Shown here piece by piece: positions 61,780-64,000 of a stretch of 64,000 nt of DNA. Every line of letters starts with the position of its first letter. Position 1 is the first letter of the stretch. The position numbers and the translations under genes were made by a program. The notes below the pieces were generated by a model. That model was not told the DNA's origin. It worked only from the letters and a program-made list of their open reading frames with translations, and searched no databases. Source of the DNA: Arcicella gelida (GTDB lineage: Bacteria; Bacteroidota; Bacteroidia; Cytophagales; Spirosomataceae). The DNA lies in contig NZ_JAYGIL010000034.1 in NCBI RefSeq assembly GCF_034931025.1, positions 1-64,000 of the forward strand, in the 5' to 3' direction.

Positions 61780-64000
61780 CTACTCCTTATTTTTAAACAT
61801 TTTATTGCCTTTTACAACCATTCCGATGGAAGCGATTCCCACCAAAGTAATTGAATTTAAAGGCATTAAAATTGCCGCAACAATTGGTGAAAGTGTACCT
61901 TGAACAGCGAAAGTCAAACCAATACAATTGTACATCAACGAAAACACATAACTAAAACGAATCAGTTTTAAAGCAAACTTGCTATACTTCAAATACGAAG
62001 GCAGTTCTTTTAAATGTTCTGCCGCAATAATTCCATCACTCATTGGCGTAAAATTCAAAGCGTCATCAGTTACAGCAATGCCAATTTCTGCTTGTTTCAA
62101 AGCCCCTGCATCGTTCAAACCATCGCCAATCATAATTACTTTCTTGCCTTCTGCTTGAAGTTTTTTGATAAATGAAAGCTTTTCTTGTGGCGTACAGTCA
62201 AAATGCAAGTACTCTTTATTTTTAAACCAACTTTCAAGATGCACTCTTTCGCTTTGATTATCGCCAGAAAGTAAGTACGTATCGTATTTTTTCCCTAAAT
62301 CTTTAATCGTACTTTCTATATCTTTTCGGTAATGATTTGGCAAAGTAAAATAGCCTAAATATTCATCATCAATTGATAAATGGGCAACTGAAGCTGAAAA
62401 AGCTTTAGATTCAGCTTTCAATGAAGGATTGACAAAAGTACTTGAACCTAACTTCACAAAATGACCATGATATTTCCCTTCAATACCTTTTCCAGTTGTT
62501 TCGTGGAAATCTTCAATGGCTAAAAAGTGCTTTTCTCCTGAAATTGCTTTGATTTTCTGAGAAATCGGGTGTGAAGAATTATGTGCTAAAGAAACGACTA
62601 ACATTTCTTCAAAAACAGAAAGCGGACGTTTTCCTTGAAAATGTGGCTTCGCTCCTTCTGATGTTGTAATTGTACCTGTTTTATCAAAAACGATGGTATC
62701 GCAATTTGCCATTGTCTCAATTACATCGCCATTTTTTAAGTAGAAATGTTGTTTGCCAAGTATTCTCAAACCATTTCCAAGTGCAAAAGGATAACTCAAT
62801 GACAAAGTACAAGGACAAGCAATAATCAAAATCGCAGAAAAAGCATTTAACATTTTACTAACATCAGTAAAATACCAATAAATTGCTACCGAAAATGCTA
62901 AAGTCAACACACCAAAAGTAAAGTACTTTCCTACCAAATTAGAAAAAGATTTAATCCTGCTCTCCTGCTCTTTTTGAAAAGTATCGTTGTTCCAAAGTTG
63001 GGTTAAATAACTTTGAGAAACATCTTTCAAAACTTCCATTTCAATACTTGCTCCAACTTGTCGCCCGCCAGCAAATAGGAAATCGCCCAATTGTTTTCTT
63101 TCCAAAGCGGCTTCGCCCGTTACAAAACTGTAGTCAATATTGGCTTCTCCTTTGTATAAAAGTGAATCCGCAGGAATCAATTCTCCGTTTCTAATCAGAA
63201 TTTTATCGCCTTTTTTCAAAGCACTTACCGAAACGGATTCATGTTCACCAAAAACTAATCGAGTAACGGCTAATGGAAAATATGATTTATAATCTCGTTC
63301 AAAAGAAAGAAAATGATACGTTTTTTGCTGAAACCATTTCCCGATTAATAAAAAGAAAATCAGCCCAGTAACAGAATCAAAATAACCCGCACCATGATTA
63401 AAAATCACTTCATAAATCCCTCTGAAAAATGCTACAAGAATACTTAGCAGAATCGGAAAATCAATATTGACAATTCCTTTTCTTAGGCTTTTATAAACAG
63501 ATTCAAAGTATCCAGATGCTGAATAAAATACTACGGGAGTGGCTAAAACAATATTCAAATAACCAAAGAGTAATTTATAAGTATCATCTTGCAAACCCAA
63601 GTATTCAGGAAAACTGAAAAGCATGATATTACCCGCACAAAAACCCGCTAAACCCAATTGCGTCAATAATTTTCTGTCATTTGGTTTCTTTTTTTCTTTT
63701 ACAACATCGTTCAACGACATCAAAGGTTCGTAGCCAACTGCACTTAGCAATTCAGCTAGTTGTCGGAAAGAAATGCCTTTATCAGCAATATTGTGTCGGA
63801 AAGTAACTGCCACTTGTTTCTTTAAAAAATCTACTTGCGAACGTTCAATTCCCTCGTGTAAACGATATAAATTTTCAAGCAAATACAAACAAGAACTACA
63901 ATGTATGGTAGGAATATAAAAAGTAACCTTCGAAATACTTTCGTTCTGAAAATCCAACAACGTTTTAGCAATTTCTGGATTATCTAAAAACTCAAACCGT
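61780..64000 (-). CDS. ccoI: Copper-translocating P-type ATPase, CcoI/FixI type, 5' end outside the window
   Basis: The reading frame stays open to the window edge (…RFEFLDNPEIAKTLLDFQNE upstream of the first in-frame alternative start), so the N-terminus lies beyond 64000. Visible parts: heavy-metal-associated domain with IHCSSC; hydrophobic helices; actuator loop with TGEA (SFVTGEAALERKQLG); the transmembrane metal site IIACPCTLSLSYPFALGNG; the phosphorylation motif VFDKTGTITTSEG; the SSHPISQ histidine-proline motif; and MIGDGLNDAGALKQAEIGIA. The CPC motif with a truncated N-terminal domain fits the ATPase that loads copper into cbb3-type cytochrome oxidase (CcoI/FixI). Partial; the neighbours that would confirm the oxidase link are outside the window. 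Confidence 0.88.
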   Translation of the reverse strand, partial: RFEFLDNPEIAKTLLDFQNESISKVTFYIPTIHCSSCLYLLENLYRLHEGIERSQVDFLKKQVAVTFRHNIADKGISFRQLAELLSAVGYEPLMSLNDVVKEKKKPNDRKLLTQLGLAGFCAGNIMLFSFPEYLGLQDDTYKLLFGYLNIVLATPVVFYSASGYFESVYKSLRKGIVNIDFPILLSILVAFFRGIYEVIFNHGAGYFDSVTGLIFFLLIGKWFQQKTYHFLSFERDYKSYFPLAVTRLVFGEHESVSVSALKKGDKILIRNGELIPADSLLYKGEANIDYSFVTGEAALERKQLGDFLFAGGRQVGASIEMEVLKDVSQSYLTQLWNNDTFQKEQESRIKSFSNLVGKYFTFGVLTLAFSVAIYWYFTDVSKMLNAFSAILIIACPCTLSLSYPFALGNGLRILGKQHFYLKNGDVIETMANCDTIVFDKTGTITTSEGAKPHFQGKRPLSVFEEMLVVSLAHNSSHPISQKIKAISGEKHFLAIEDFHETTGKGIEGKYHGHFVKLGSSTFVNPSLKAESKAFSASVAHLSIDDEYLGYFTLPNHYRKDIESTIKDLGKKYDTYLLSGDNQSERVHLESWFKNKEYLHFDCTPQEKLSFIKKLQAEGKKVIMIGDGLNDAGALKQAEIGIAVTDDALNFTPMSDGIIAAEHLKELPSYLKYSKFALKLIRFSYVFSLMYNCIGLTFAVQGTLSPIVAAILMPLNSITLVGIASIGMVVKGNKMFKNKE

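Noticed and set aside
1..64000. tRNA, rRNA, insertion sequence or prophage
   Set aside because: No transposase, integrase or structural phage protein, and no tRNA cloverleaf or rRNA segment was recognised by eye; a covariance-model search (tRNA and Rfam models) would be needed to exclude small RNAs.

Overview
The window is AT-rich DNA from a free-living or aquatic member of the Bacteroidota, most likely order Cytophagales (Arcicella/Flectobacillus/Emticicia-like; inferred from gene families, not from a marker gene). Evidence for the phylum: a PorP/SprF protein beside a giant adhesin with a gliding-motility-type C-terminal domain, DUF5686/carboxypeptidase-regulatory-like proteins, propeller-type two-component sensors, a TTTG-N19-TAnnTTTG promoter and A-rich leaders in place of Shine-Dalgarno sites. 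No rRNA, tRNA, CRISPR array, transposase or phage gene was recognised.

Layout. 1-4.8 kb is an accessory stretch: small secreted or membrane orphans on the minus strand (one with two apparent frameshifts), a short hairpin repeat present twice, and a 42-bp minisatellite. 4.9-6.3 kb carries a YdeI/DUF1905 protein, an FMN reductase and a SemiSWEET transporter. 6.5-13.6 kb is a minus-strand inositol-lipid biosynthesis cluster: inositol-3-phosphate synthase, PgpA-like phosphatase, GtrA protein, DUF5686 outer-membrane protein, CDP-alcohol phosphatidyltransferase, DUF4833 protein and a PAP2/inositol-phosphorylceramide-synthase-like enzyme, with an intrinsic terminator after the first gene. 14.1-20.5 kb is a TetR-controlled RND efflux operon with clear palindromic operators. 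20.5-36.6 kb is one long co-directional run: SnoaL-like, GNAT and nitrilase genes, then a propeller histidine kinase, a LuxR-type regulator, an outer-membrane barrel, a ~2,080-residue secreted protein and a fibronectin-III protein.

36.7-42.6 kb holds a secreted rhodanese, a secreted phosphoinositide-specific phospholipase C, a PAS histidine kinase and two receiver proteins. 42.7-55.7 kb is a cell-surface cluster: OmpA/PD40 protein, PorP/SprF and a ~3,140-residue DUF11/Ig-repeat adhesin with internally duplicated DNA. 56.4-59.4 kb has an ECF sigma factor, an anti-sigma-like protein with a barrel-like C-terminus, an outer-membrane barrel and a degenerate acyl-carrier-like protein. The window ends with htpG and the 5'-truncated end of a CcoI-type copper P-type ATPase.

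How the genes fit together: the cluster at 6.5-13.6 kb can plausibly take glucose-6-phosphate to inositol phosphate, attach it to a CDP-activated lipid, dephosphorylate it, and transfer the headgroup to ceramide; the phospholipase C 24 kb away is of a class that cleaves such phosphoinositides. The two best candidates for incompletely described biology are the accessory genes inside the inositol-lipid cluster and the sensor/regulator/barrel/giant-protein/FN3 set.
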